A stretch of 64,000 nt of DNA from Luteimonas sp. MC1750 (GTDB lineage: Bacteria; Pseudomonadota; Gammaproteobacteria; Xanthomonadales; Xanthomonadaceae): contig NZ_CP067113.1 of the NCBI RefSeq assembly GCF_016615955.1, positions 2,604,001 to 2,668,000 on the forward strand, read 5' to 3'. The first letter of the stretch is position 1, and each line of letters begins with the position of its first letter. A program made the position numbers and the translations under genes. Shown here one piece after another: positions 37,425-45,787 of the stretch. The notes beneath the pieces were generated by a model. The model was not told the DNA's origin and searched no databases. It saw nothing but the letters and a program-made list of their open reading frames with translations.

Positions 37425-37502
37425 ACGGAAACGGGACGCCAGTGGACTGACGCCCATTCTATCCCGCGGCCCGCGCTGCCCCGGGCGGCCCGCCACAACA
37501 GA

Positions 37503-37525
37503 AAAGGGCCGGCATGTGCCGGCCC
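37503..37525 (-). terminator. Rho-independent terminator of the CsbD gene
   Basis: On the minus strand GGGCCGGCACATGCCGGCCC forms a 9-bp stem with a 2-nt loop and is followed by TTTTC. It lies 22 bp after the CsbD stop. Confidence 0.85.
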
Positions 37526-37547
37526 TTCGGGTGACGCGGGCGATGGA

Positions 37548-37748
37548 TCAGCCGAGGGTCTTCTCGAAGTCACGGACCTCGCGGTCGGCGCGGTCGCGCT
37601 CCCAGCCGTACTTTTCCTGCAGCTTGCCCGACAGGTATTCGCCGTTGCCCTCGGCGACGTCGAACACGTCGTCGGTGAGGTCGCCCCAGCGTGCCTGGGC
37701 CTTGCCCTTGAGCTGGCTCCACTTGCCGGAAATGATGTCCTTGTTCAT
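37548..37748 (-). CDS. CsbD-family stress protein
   Basis: A 66-residue CsbD-like protein: [35 protein letters not shown] and [18 protein letters not shown] are characteristic. In other bacteria the family is induced by general stress or phosphate limitation; its molecular role is unknown. ATG 37748 has GAGGAG close upstream. It has its own terminator, and a short lipopeptide gene follows the same direction upstream. Confidence 0.93.
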   Translation of the reverse strand: MNKDIISGKWSQLKGKAQARWGDLTDDVFDVAEGNGEYLSGKLQEKYGWERDRADREVRDFEKTLG

Positions 37749-37873
37749 GCGCTGCTCCTCGATCTTCTTGGGGAAAGTGACCGCATCGCTGCGGTACGCC
37801 CCCACAGTGCCGAAACCCGCATCACCACCAGGTCAAGATTCCGTTCGCCGGCCTTCACCTTGGCAACGTGCGT

Positions 37874-38029
37874 TCAGCGCGGATCGGTGGCACCGGTGTC
37901 GTCGGCCGCGCCTTCGACCTTCTCGCCGACCTTCTGCACGTCCTTGCCCGCGCCCTTGACGGTGTTGCAGGCGCTGAGCATGCCGATCGAGAACATCGAA
38001 ACCATCATCAGGATCGCAATACGCTTCAT
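37874..38029 (-). CDS. Entericidin-family small lipoprotein
   Basis: A 51-residue lipopeptide, MKRIAILMMVSMFSIGMLSA followed by CNTVKGAGKDVQKVGEKVEG, with a clear lipobox (LSAC, Cys21) and an amphipathic mature part typical of EcnA/EcnB. AAGGAG stands 6 bp before the ATG. Entericidins are small outer-membrane-associated lipoproteins with suggested roles in stationary-phase lysis or envelope stress. Only one member is present, without a separate antidote gene. It precedes csbD, and both look like stress genes. Confidence 0.88.
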   Translation of the reverse strand: MKRIAILMMVSMFSIGMLSACNTVKGAGKDVQKVGEKVEGAADDTGATDPR

Positions 38030-38164
38030 GTGGATCTCCTTCTTTGCAGGGTGCCGCAGGCGGCAGCCGCCCCGGTCAGGGACATGAAACGCAGCACGAG
38101 GTGAAATCCGCGTTGACGCCGGCCACGCGCGTGGCCGGGCTCGCGCGACCGTTCAGTCCCGGAT

Positions 38165-39085
38165 TCAGTCGCGCATCAGCGTCGACTTGCCGAACAGGCT
38201 CTCGACCAGGTCGACCGCGAGGCGCGCGGTGCGGTTGCGCGTGTCCAGCGCCGGGTTCACTTCGACCACGTCGAGCGAGTCGGCGCCGCCCGCGTCGGCG
38301 ATCATCTCCATCATCAGCTGGGCCTCGCGATAGTCGAGGCCACCGGGCACGCGCGTCCCGGTGCCCGGCGCGATGGTCGGATCGAGCACGTCGACGTCGA
38401 AGCTGACATGCAGGTGGGTGTCGCCGTCGAGGCCGGCCAGCGCCTCTTCCATCACCTGCTTCATGCCGACCTCGTCGATGTAGCGCATGTCGTAGATGTC
38501 GAGGCCGTGCTCGCGCACCAGGCGCTTTTCCTCCGGATCCACCGAGCGGATGCCGATCTGGCGCACGTCGGACGGCGCGAGCATCGGCCCTTCCCCGCCC
38601 AGGTTGACCAGGACGTCCGGGCCGAGTCCGCACAGGCAGGCGACCGGCATGCCGTGGACATTGCCCGACGGTGTGATCGCCGAGGTGTTGAAATCGGCGT
38701 GGGCGTCGATCCAGAGCACGCGCAGGCGCTTGCCGCGCGCGCGGCAGTGGCGGGCCACCGCGGTGATCGAGCCCATCGCCAGGCTGTGGTCGCCGCCGAG
38801 CATCACCGGCATGCGGCCGGCCGCGAGTTCGGCCGCGGACATCTCCATCACCGCGCGGTTCCAGGCCACGACCTCGTCGAGGTGGCGGTATCCGCCGTCC
38901 GGCCGGGTCCAGGGATTGCGCGGCCCGCCGACGTCGCCGCGATCGACCACGTCAATCCCGCGCGCCGCCAGCGCCTCGACCAGGCCGGCGACGCGCAACG
39001 CTTCGGGCCCCATCGATGCGCCGCGCGTGCCGGCACCCACGTCGGTGGGCACTCCATAGACGGACACGGGCTGCGGCTTCAGCAT
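38165..39085 (-). CDS. rocF: Arginase
   Basis: A 306-residue Mn2+ ureohydrolase. The metal motifs are all present: MLGGDHSLAMGS (about 95), WIDAHADFNT (about 126) and HVSFDVDVLDPTIAPGTGTRVPGGL (about 227-251). SGNVHGMPVACL and RDVGDVGGPR-like N-terminal loops match true arginases more than agmatinases. It hydrolyses L-arginine to ornithine and urea. The gene stands alone between the entericidin-like gene and tRNA-Thr. Confidence 0.93.
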   Translation of the reverse strand: MLKPQPVSVYGVPTDVGAGTRGASMGPEALRVAGLVEALAARGIDVVDRGDVGGPRNPWTRPDGGYRHLDEVVAWNRAVMEMSAAELAAGRMPVMLGGDHSLAMGSITAVARHCRARGKRLRVLWIDAHADFNTSAITPSGNVHGMPVACLCGLGPDVLVNLGGEGPMLAPSDVRQIGIRSVDPEEKRLVREHGLDIYDMRYIDEVGMKQVMEEALAGLDGDTHLHVSFDVDVLDPTIAPGTGTRVPGGLDYREAQLMMEMIADAGGADSLDVVEVNPALDTRNRTARLAVDLVESLFGKSTLMRD

Positions 39086-39111
39086 GCGGAACTCCAGCGG
39101 GCACGGAAAGA

Positions 39112-39187
39112 TGGTGCCGGCAGTCCGAATCGAACGGACGACCTACCGCTTACAAGGCGGTTGCTCTACCAGCTGAGCTATGCCGGC
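39112..39187 (-). tRNA. tRNA-Thr (anticodon TGT)
   Basis: A 76-nt cloverleaf with encoded CCA. The acceptor is GCCGGCA/TGCCGGC, followed by A and CCA. The D arm is GCTCAGCTGGTAGAGC, the anticodon stem ACCGC/GCGGT holds loop CTTGTAA, and the T arm contains GTTCGATTC. The anticodon (39152-39154 on the plus strand, read as TGT) specifies Thr ACA/ACG codons. Confidence 0.97.
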
Positions 39188-39214
39188 ACATGCGCCACGA
39201 GGGCGCGCGGCATT

Positions 39215-40078
39215 CTAGCGCGCCGCGGCCGCGACCACGCCGGCGCAATCGATCGTACGGGCGTCGGACGCACCGGCCGCGGCGCGCGCGGCGGCCGCAT
39301 CGAAGGCCGGACCCGCGGCCAGATCGAGCCAGTAGCGCGTCGTGGCCTCGCCCAGCGGCTGCGCGCGGGCGGGGAAGCCCGCGGCGCGCAGCGTGGACTC
39401 GCGGCGGCGCGCGGCGGGCTCGCTGCCATAGCGCCCGAGGGCGATGGCGTTGGCCTCGTCCCCCGACGGGACCACCAGCAGGTCGTCGAAGCCCGCCGCG
39501 CGGATCTTCGCGGCCAGCGCATCGGCCGCGGCGCGGTCGGCCTGCGCCGCCATGGTCACGCGCCAGCCACGCGGCGCATCGATGACGTCGCGCACGCGCG
39601 TGCGCGTCGCACCCAGCGGCTGCAGCGCGCCGCGCGCGGCGGCCACCGACGCGGCGTCGGCATAGGGACCGAAGCTCATGCAGCGCAGGGGCGATTCGGG
39701 CGGAAGCTGGGGCGTCGTTGCCGCGGGGTTCGAGGCGCCAGTCGCGCCGCTCGCGCCGGCATCGGCGATCGCGGCGTCGCGCAAATCCGTTCCCGCGGCC
39801 GCGATGGTTCCGTCGGCTCCGGACGCGGGTTCCGGCGGCGCGACCCCGCTGCCAGTCGAGCCGACCGCAGCGGCGACATCTCCCGCGCCGCCAGCAGCGG
39901 CCGACCCCGACGCGGCGTCATCGCCGTCGCGCACGGGCTCGCCCGGCAGCCGCAGCGTGGGCACGCCTTCCGCGGGGGCCCAGGGCGTCGGCGGCAGGGG
40001 GCCTGGCCGCAGCACCCACCAGGTGGCGACTCCGAAGTTGAGCATGACCAGCAGGACAAGCAGGGCGCGTGCAGGCAT
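39215..40078 (-). CDS. SPOR-domain membrane-anchored protein
   Basis: A 287-residue protein with an N-terminal membrane anchor (LLVLLVMLNFGVATWWVL), an Ala/Pro/Gly-rich periplasmic linker, and a C-terminal SPOR-like repeat region (CMSFGPYADAASVAAARGAL, GWRVTMAAQADRAAADALAAKIRAAGFDDLLVV, IALGRYGSEPAARRRESTLRAAGF). SPOR domains bind denuded peptidoglycan at division sites. It follows coaX by 9 bp on the same strand, an arrangement seen in xanthomonads. Confidence 0.83.
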   Translation of the reverse strand: MPARALLVLLVMLNFGVATWWVLRPGPLPPTPWAPAEGVPTLRLPGEPVRDGDDAASGSAAAGGAGDVAAAVGSTGSGVAPPEPASGADGTIAAAGTDLRDAAIADAGASGATGASNPAATTPQLPPESPLRCMSFGPYADAASVAAARGALQPLGATRTRVRDVIDAPRGWRVTMAAQADRAAADALAAKIRAAGFDDLLVVPSGDEANAIALGRYGSEPAARRRESTLRAAGFPARAQPLGEATTRYWLDLAAGPAFDAAAARAAAGASDARTIDCAGVVAAAAR

Positions 40079-40087
40079 GCCCGGATT

Positions 40088-40828
40088 CTAGCCCGGGCCT
40101 GCCGGCTGGCGTGCCAGCCGCGCGAGGCCGTCCATGACCAGCGACGGCAGGTGCACGGCCCGGGCAAGCCCGGGCAGCAGCGCCGCGGCGCCGCCGCCAT
40201 GCACCACGATCGACGGCGACGTACCGGCCAGTTGCCGCGCCTGTTCGCGGCTGCGCTCGACCAGGCCGAGCGCCGCACCCAGGCAGCCCGCCGCCAGCGC
40301 ATCGACGGTGTCGGTCGCGAAGTGCGTCGCGGTCCCGCCATCCAGCGGCAGCTGCGGCGCACGCGCATGCAGCGCCTCGCGCATCAGCGTCGGCGATGGC
40401 GCGATGCAGCCGCCCAGGTGCCGCCCATCCGCATCGACCAGGTCGACGGTCAACGCGGTGCCCACGCCTACCACCAGCACCCAGCCGGGGATGCGCCCGC
40501 GCGCGCCGACCATCGCCAGCGCGCGGTCGACGCCGAGGCGGGACGGATCCTCGTAGCCGATGCGCACGTCGGCCATCTCGCGCTCGACGCGCACTTCGAC
40601 CACCCGCCTCGCGCGCGGCACCAGCACCTGCAGCAAGGCGGCGCGCAGTGCGGCCGGGCCGACGCTGGCGACCCAGGCCACTTCGATCCGCGGTGGCAGG
40701 TGCGCGGCCCAGGCCGGGTCGAGGTTGCGGCCGTCGTGCGCGAACGCCGCGACGTCACCCGCCCCGCCCGCGTCCAGCGGTGCCAGCTTCAGCCGCGTGT
40801 TGCCGAGATCGAAGGCCCAGTCGCTCAT
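40088..40828 (-). CDS. coaX: Type III pantothenate kinase
   Basis: A 246-residue CoaX kinase, first step of CoA synthesis. The ASKHA-fold phosphate motif is DLGNTRLK at the N-terminus. LGVDRALAMVGAR and GTALTVDLVDADGRHLGGCIAPS carry the catalytic Asp and conserved glycines, and VVHGGGAAALL is the second phosphate loop. The ATG overlaps the birA stop by 4 bp, linking CoA and biotin-protein ligation genes in one transcript. Confidence 0.94.
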   Translation of the reverse strand: MSDWAFDLGNTRLKLAPLDAGGAGDVAAFAHDGRNLDPAWAAHLPPRIEVAWVASVGPAALRAALLQVLVPRARRVVEVRVEREMADVRIGYEDPSRLGVDRALAMVGARGRIPGWVLVVGVGTALTVDLVDADGRHLGGCIAPSPTLMREALHARAPQLPLDGGTATHFATDTVDALAAGCLGAALGLVERSREQARQLAGTSPSIVVHGGGAAALLPGLARAVHLPSLVMDGLARLARQPAGPG

Positions 40829-41862
40829 GCCGCTGCCCCGCGCACGCGCAGGCTCGCTTCGCCCGCATGGACATGACGCTCCACGCCATCGACCGCCACG
40901 CGCAGCGCCCCGTCGGGCGCGAGCCCCAGCGCGATGCCCGCCTGCACGGTGCTTCCGGCGCGCACCTCCACCGGGCGACCGGCAAGCGCGTCCAGCGCGG
41001 CGTAGCGCGACAGGAAGGGCGCGAGGCCTTCCCGGTCGAACTGCGCCAGTGCCGGCACCAGGCCGACCACCAGGGCCGCCGCGAGCGCGTTGCGCGACGG
41101 CGCGGCCGGGCCAAGCGCCGCAAGATCGCACCAGGGCTGGTCGATGGCGGCGGCCACCGTCGCCGGCATGCGCACGTTCAGGCCCAACCCGACCACCGCG
41201 CGGACCGGACCGGCATGTTCCCCGCCGCCCTCCACCAGCAGGCCGCCGAGCTTGCGCAGCCCACCGGTCAGGGGCTCGACGACAACGAGGTCGTTCGGCC
41301 ACTTCAGCCGGACCGCGTCGTAGCCCAGGGCATGCAGGGTCTCGGCCGCCGCCACGCCGGCCACCAGGCCCAGGCCGCCCAGCCGCGCCAGCCCGCCGTC
41401 GAAGGCCCGGGCCAGCGACAGGTACAGGTTGGCGGCGAGGGGCGAGGCCCAGGCGCGGCCCAGCCGGCCGCGGCCGCCGGTCTGGCGCTCCGCCAGCAGC
41501 ACCTCCACGCCGGTCGGCGGCGTGCGCCGGCGCAGCAGTTCGCTGCTGGTGGAATCGATCGTCCAGGCGACGTCCGGTCCATGGATCGCGGCGCGGACCC
41601 CGTCGGGCAGCAGGTCCGCGATCGCGCCCGCCTCGAGGAGGTCCACCGGCGCCTCCAGGGCATAGCCCCGTCCGGGACGCGCGGCGATCGCGATCCCGGC
41701 CGAGCGCAGCGCCTCGATCCGCTTCCACATCGCCGCCCGGGTCAGTCCGGCCTCGCGGGCGAGTACGTCGCCCGACACCGGGCCTCCGGCCAGGCGCCGC
41801 AGCAGGGCTTTTTCCACCAGTTCGGGCGCGCGGGCGGTGGTGGCGTCGTCTGGCGTCGGCAT
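40825..41862 (-). CDS. birA: Bifunctional biotin-protein ligase / biotin operon repressor
   Basis: A 345-residue protein. Residues about 12-70 form a winged helix (LLRRLAGGPVSGDVLAREAGLTRAAMWKRIEALRSAG), so this is the bifunctional, DNA-binding class. The ligase domain has ERQTGGRGRLGRAWASP (biotinyl-AMP loop) and KWPNDLVV. It attaches biotin to acyl-CoA carboxylases and may repress biotin genes, none of which are in the window. Confidence 0.95.
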   Translation of the reverse strand: MPTPDDATTARAPELVEKALLRRLAGGPVSGDVLAREAGLTRAAMWKRIEALRSAGIAIAARPGRGYALEAPVDLLEAGAIADLLPDGVRAAIHGPDVAWTIDSTSSELLRRRTPPTGVEVLLAERQTGGRGRLGRAWASPLAANLYLSLARAFDGGLARLGGLGLVAGVAAAETLHALGYDAVRLKWPNDLVVVEPLTGGLRKLGGLLVEGGGEHAGPVRAVVGLGLNVRMPATVAAAIDQPWCDLAALGPAAPSRNALAAALVVGLVPALAQFDREGLAPFLSRYAALDALAGRPVEVRAGSTVQAGIALGLAPDGALRVAVDGVERHVHAGEASLRVRGAAA

Positions 41863-41968
41863 GCCCGGATTATCACACCGGCCCGCGCGTCGACGGCCGG
41901 CCCCCTTGCAGCGGCCCGCATGCATGTATGATCCGGAGGTTGACCCGGTTACCGAACAGGCCTCTGCC

Positions 41969-42235
41969 ATGTCCGTCCGCGCCCTTCTCGTCCTGACGCT
42001 GCTGTCCCTGGCCCTCCCTTCGGAGGCCCGCGAGGCGCGCATGTCCGGCCCGGGTGGCGACGGTTCGGCGTGCTCGACCGACTACCCCGCCAGCACCGGG
42101 CCCGACGTCGACCCGGTCCGTGCCGCCAGGCGCCCCGAGTCGGACAAGCCGGCGATCCCGCGCGGCACCGGCTCGGACGCCGACGCCTCGCGCCCGGCGC
42201 GCTGGCACAGCTTCCTGCCGGGAATGTTCCGCTAG
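41969..42235 (+). CDS. Small exported protein of unknown function
   Basis: An 88-residue protein with a signal peptide (MSVRALLVLTLLSLALPSEA) and a short, polar, Pro/Asp-rich mature part (SACSTDYPASTGPDVDPV, ending RWHSFLPGMFR). One Cys is present. No family is recognised. It ends 8 bp before the MtfA gene on the same strand and may be co-expressed with it. Confidence 0.65.
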   Translation: MSVRALLVLTLLSLALPSEAREARMSGPGGDGSACSTDYPASTGPDVDPVRAARRPESDKPAIPRGTGSDADASRPARWHSFLPGMFR

Positions 42236-42243
42236 GCGACGGC

Positions 42244-43008
42244 GTGCTGGTCAATAGGGTGATCAGGCGCCTGTTCCGGCGCCCGCCCGCCGACATCGAT
42301 CCCCGCCACTGGCAGACGGTGCAGGCCACCGTCCCCTGGGTCGCTGCACTGGATGACGCGCGCGCCGAACGGCTGCGCGTGCTCGCCGCGCGCTTCCTGC
42401 GCGACAAGACCATCACCCCCATCGCCGGACTGGTGCTCGACGACGCCGCCCGCACCACGCTCGCCGCGCTGTGCTGCCTGCCGCTCCTCGAATTCGGCGC
42501 CGAAGGCCTGCATGGCTGGTCGCAGCTGCTGGTCTATCCCGACGCGTTCCGGGTCGACCGCAGCCACGTCGATGCGGCCGGAGTGGTGCACGAGTGGGAG
42601 GACGACCTGGCCGGCGAGGCCTGGGAGCACGGCCCACTGGTGCTGTCCTGGGCCGACGTCAGCGCCGACCTGGCCAGCCCGCGCGACGGCTGCTGCGTGG
42701 CCGTGCACGAGATGGTGCACAAGCTCGATGCGCTGGACGGCGTGCTCGACGGCACCCCGCCGCTGCCGCGCGACTGGCAGCGCGAATGGGCGCGCGACTT
42801 CCAGCAGGCCTATGACGGCTTCGCCGGGCGCGTCGACCGCGGCCTGCACACGCGCATCGATCCCTACGCGGCCGAGGCGCCCGAGGAATTCTTCGCGGTC
42901 TGCAGCGAATACCACTTCAGCGACCCGGCCCTGCTGGCGCGAGAACTGCCGGCGGTCGCCGGACACCTCCGCCGGCTGTACGGCACGCCGCCCTTCGCCA
43001 GCGCCTGA
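42244..43008 (+). CDS. mtfA: MtfA-family (M90) zinc metallopeptidase
   Basis: A 254-residue zinc peptidase read from GTG 42244; a second GTG at 42259 is also possible. The active-site motif is CVAVHEMVHKLDALDG (HExxH), with a downstream Glu ligand in PEEFFAVCSEYHF. WSQLLVYPDAF and PLVLSWADV are also conserved. In E. coli MtfA interacts with the Mlc repressor and thus affects glucose uptake; no Mlc or ptsG is nearby. The protein is cytoplasmic. Confidence 0.92.
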   Translation: MLVNRVIRRLFRRPPADIDPRHWQTVQATVPWVAALDDARAERLRVLAARFLRDKTITPIAGLVLDDAARTTLAALCCLPLLEFGAEGLHGWSQLLVYPDAFRVDRSHVDAAGVVHEWEDDLAGEAWEHGPLVLSWADVSADLASPRDGCCVAVHEMVHKLDALDGVLDGTPPLPRDWQREWARDFQQAYDGFAGRVDRGLHTRIDPYAAEAPEEFFAVCSEYHFSDPALLARELPAVAGHLRRLYGTPPFASA

Positions 43009-43030
43009 GCGCACGCGCGACCGGGCGGGC

Positions 43031-44452
43031 TCAGAGCCCCGGCGGCAGCCGCACCAGGAAGCGCGCACCACCCAGCTCGGGCGCGGCCGACACCTCCAGC
43101 TCGCCGCGGTAGCTGCGCACGATGTCCTGCACGATCGACAGGCCGATGCCGTGGCCCTGGACGCGCTCGTCGCCGCGCACGCCGCGCTGCAGCACGTGCG
43201 CGATGCGCTCGGGCGGGATGCCGGGGCCATCGTCGTCCACCGCGACCAGCAGGCCCGGCCGCCGGCGCGGCGCGCTGGCGCCGGGCTGCACGGTCAGCAG
43301 CACGCGCCCGCGTGCCCATTTGAAGGCGTTCTCCAGCAGGTTGCCGAGCAGCTCCTGCAGGTCGCCCGGCTCGCCATGGAAGCGCGCGGCCGGATCGATC
43401 TCGAACTCGCAGACCGCGCCCTTACCGGCATAGATCTTCTCCAGCCCGCGCACGATCGCCTCCGCATAGGGCTCGATCTCCACCGGCGCCGCGAACAGCT
43501 GGTGTCCGCCCGACGCGCCGCGGCTCAGCTGGTAGCTCACCAGCTCGTTCATGCGCCGCACCTGGTCGGCGACGTCGGCGCGCAGCTCGGCTTCGCTGGC
43601 GTCGCCGTCCAGGCGCGTGCGCAGCACCGCCAGCGGCGTCTTCAGGCTGTGCGCGAGGTCGGCCATGGTGTTGCGCTGGTGCTCGAGGTTCTGGCGCTCG
43701 CTCTCCACCAGCGCGTTGATGCTCTCGGTCAGCGGCTCCAGCTCGCGCGGATGCAGCTCGCTCATGCGTTCGGCCTGGCCGCGCTGGACCTTGTTGAGCT
43801 CGGCCACCACGCGCCGCAGCGGGCGCAGGCTCCACCGCAGCACCAGCGCCTGCAGCAGCAGCAGGACCATGCCGGCGATGCCGAGGTAGCCCCACAGCGC
43901 GGCGCGGAACACGCGCACCTGCTGTGGCAGCAGGCCGGCGTCTTCCATGATGTAGATGGTGTACGGGAACTCGGCCTCGGGGCGCTGTTCGAGGTCCCAG
44001 ATGAAGCCCTTGCCGTAGCGCAGCACCTCGCCATAGGTCTCGTCGGCGCGGGTCATCGGCAGCGGCCCCTCGAACTTCTCGACCCCGCCCTCGAGCAGCT
44101 CCGCGTCCGGCAGCTGCGGCCCGCTGGTCGACTCCGACGACCAGGTGCCGTTGGGCAGCACGACCAGGGCGTACAGGCCGCTGCCGGGCCGCTCGAAGCG
44201 TTCGTCAGGCTGGGTGTACGGGGGAATCAGGTTGCCGGCGCGGTCGAACTCGATGTCGCGGGCATAGGAGGTCGCGTAGCTGCGCAGGCGGTCGCGCTGC
44301 AGCTCGCTGGCGACATCGACGAAGGCCCGGTCGAGCGCGTAGCCCGCCGCCGCCAGGAACGCGACCAGCCCCAGGCTCGCGGCCAGCAGCTGGCGCGCCT
44401 GCAGCGAACGCGGCCGCCACGCGAGTCTCCGATCCTTGCGCGCCTGCCCCAC
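43031..44452 (-). CDS. phoQ: PhoQ-like sensor histidine kinase
   Basis: A 473-residue membrane sensor with GTG start. There are two membrane helices (about 22-42 and 190-210) around a periplasmic PhoQ-like sensor. A HAMP-like region follows, then the H-box MADLAHSLKTPLAVLR (His about 268), N-box LLGNLLENAFKWA, and DDDGPGIPPERIAHVLQRG and GHGIGLSIVQDIV ATP-site boxes. It should respond to divalent cations or envelope stress. It is the last gene of the pepSY-phoP-phoQ operon. Confidence 0.92.
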   Translation of the reverse strand: MGQARKDRRLAWRPRSLQARQLLAASLGLVAFLAAAGYALDRAFVDVASELQRDRLRSYATSYARDIEFDRAGNLIPPYTQPDERFERPGSGLYALVVLPNGTWSSESTSGPQLPDAELLEGGVEKFEGPLPMTRADETYGEVLRYGKGFIWDLEQRPEAEFPYTIYIMEDAGLLPQQVRVFRAALWGYLGIAGMVLLLLQALVLRWSLRPLRRVVAELNKVQRGQAERMSELHPRELEPLTESINALVESERQNLEHQRNTMADLAHSLKTPLAVLRTRLDGDASEAELRADVADQVRRMNELVSYQLSRGASGGHQLFAAPVEIEPYAEAIVRGLEKIYAGKGAVCEFEIDPAARFHGEPGDLQELLGNLLENAFKWARGRVLLTVQPGASAPRRRPGLLVAVDDDGPGIPPERIAHVLQRGVRGDERVQGHGIGLSIVQDIVRSYRGELEVSAAPELGGARFLVRLPPGL

Positions 44453-44495
44453 GCCGCCTCCGATCCATGCCGGGCGCCGTGGCGCCCCGCCGGCC

Positions 44496-45182
44496 TCAAC
44501 CCTCGTTGCTGCGCGGGATCGCGAAGCGGTAGCCGCGACCGCGCACGGTCTCGATCGGCTTCAGGGTGCCGTCCGGATCCAGCTTCTTGCGCAGGCGGCC
44601 GATGAAGACCTCGAGCACGTTGGAGTCGCGGTCGAAGTCCTGCTGGTAGATGTGTTCGGTGAGATCGGCCTTCGAGACCAGCTCGCCGGCGTGCATCATC
44701 AGGTACTCGAGCACCTTGTACTCGTAGCTGGTCAGGTCGACGTTGGCGCCGTTGACGCTCACCGTCTGCGCGGCGAGGTCGAGGACCACCGCACCGCACT
44801 CCAGCGTCGGCTTGCTCCAGCCCGCGGCACGGCGCACCAGCGCGTTGATGCGCGCCAGCAGCTCCTCGACGTGGAAGGGCTTGACCAGGTAGTCGTCGGC
44901 GCCCTGCTTCAGGCCGTCGACCTTGTCCTGCCAGCTCGAGCGGGCGGTGAGGATCAGCACCGGGAACTGCTTGCCCTCGTCGCGCAGGGCCTTGATCAGC
45001 TCCATGCCCGACATCTTTGGCAGCCCGAGGTCGATGATGCCGACGTCGAACGGCACTTCGCGGCCCATGTACAGGCCCTCTTCCCCGTCCTGGGCGGCAT
45101 CGACGGCGTAGCCCTCGCGCTTCAGGCGCGCGGCCAGGGTCTCGCGCAGGGGGGCTTCGTCTTCAACAAGCAGGATGCGCAT
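44496..45182 (-). CDS. phoP: PhoP-like response regulator
   Basis: A 228-residue OmpR-family regulator. The receiver has Asp pair D8/E9, phospho-acceptor D51 (DVGIIDLGLPKMSG), T79 and K101. The winged-helix C-terminus includes LTSYEYKVLEYLMMHAGELVSKADLTEHIYQQDFDRDSNVLEVFIGRLRKKL, very close to PhoP of xanthomonads. The cognate kinase gene follows 43 bp downstream. Confidence 0.95.
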   Translation of the reverse strand: MRILLVEDEAPLRETLAARLKREGYAVDAAQDGEEGLYMGREVPFDVGIIDLGLPKMSGMELIKALRDEGKQFPVLILTARSSWQDKVDGLKQGADDYLVKPFHVEELLARINALVRRAAGWSKPTLECGAVVLDLAAQTVSVNGANVDLTSYEYKVLEYLMMHAGELVSKADLTEHIYQQDFDRDSNVLEVFIGRLRKKLDPDGTLKPIETVRGRGYRFAIPRSNEG

Positions 45183-45249
45183 CGGTGTCTCCGGTGTGCC
45201 GCCGCGTGGCTGGGCCGCCGCAGCGAAGAGGTTGCCTCAGGGTGCGCAT

Positions 45250-45630
45250 TCAGTCGTCGTCGCCGCGTGTAGGGCGTGCCGCACGACGCGGACGGGCGTC
45301 CGGGTCGTCCATGTACACGCGCACGCGACCGCGATCGTCGACCACCTTCACCCGGTTGATGTCGCGACCGTCGAACGGCACGCGCTCGGCGCTCAGCACC
45401 TGGCCACCGGTGCGGCTCTGCACCCGGCGCACTGAATCCGACAGCGCATCGCGGCGCGCGCTGCGCTGGGCCGGCGGCGGCAGGCCGGGGATCGGCGCCT
45501 CGGCGCGCGGCGGCTGCGCCTGGCCGCGCCGCGAGGGTCGGCCGTCATCGCCATGCGCGGTGCCGGCCACGGCAAGCGTGGCGAGCAGGCACAGCAGCGG
45601 AAGCGGACGACTGACGGTCATGTGCGGCAT
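45250..45630 (-). CDS. Small exported PepSY-like protein
   Basis: A 126-residue exported protein (an ATG at 45621 is an alternative start). After the signal peptide (LPLLCLLATLAVAGTAHG) a Pro/Arg-rich linker leads to SDSVRRVQSRTGGQVLSAERVPFDGRDINRVKVVDDRGRVRVYMDD, a PepSY-type alpha-beta module. It lies 67 bp upstream of phoP on the same strand. Small PepSY proteins often accompany PhoPQ-type systems in xanthomonads and may modulate the sensor in the periplasm; this role is inference. Confidence 0.82.
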   Translation of the reverse strand: MPHMTVSRPLPLLCLLATLAVAGTAHGDDGRPSRRGQAQPPRAEAPIPGLPPPAQRSARRDALSDSVRRVQSRTGGQVLSAERVPFDGRDINRVKVVDDRGRVRVYMDDPDARPRRAARPTRGDDD

Positions 45631-45787
45631 TTCCGAAAGAATACAGAAAGTTACGGGCGCGGGCAGCGTGGCGCACCGCAGCGATGCAGTGATTCTCGGA
45701 AGCAGGCGGTGAATTACCCCTTAACTTTTCCGGAGGCGGTCCGCCCCTGTTCACGTTCGACAGGCGCGCGGCGCGTTTGCGACGCCG

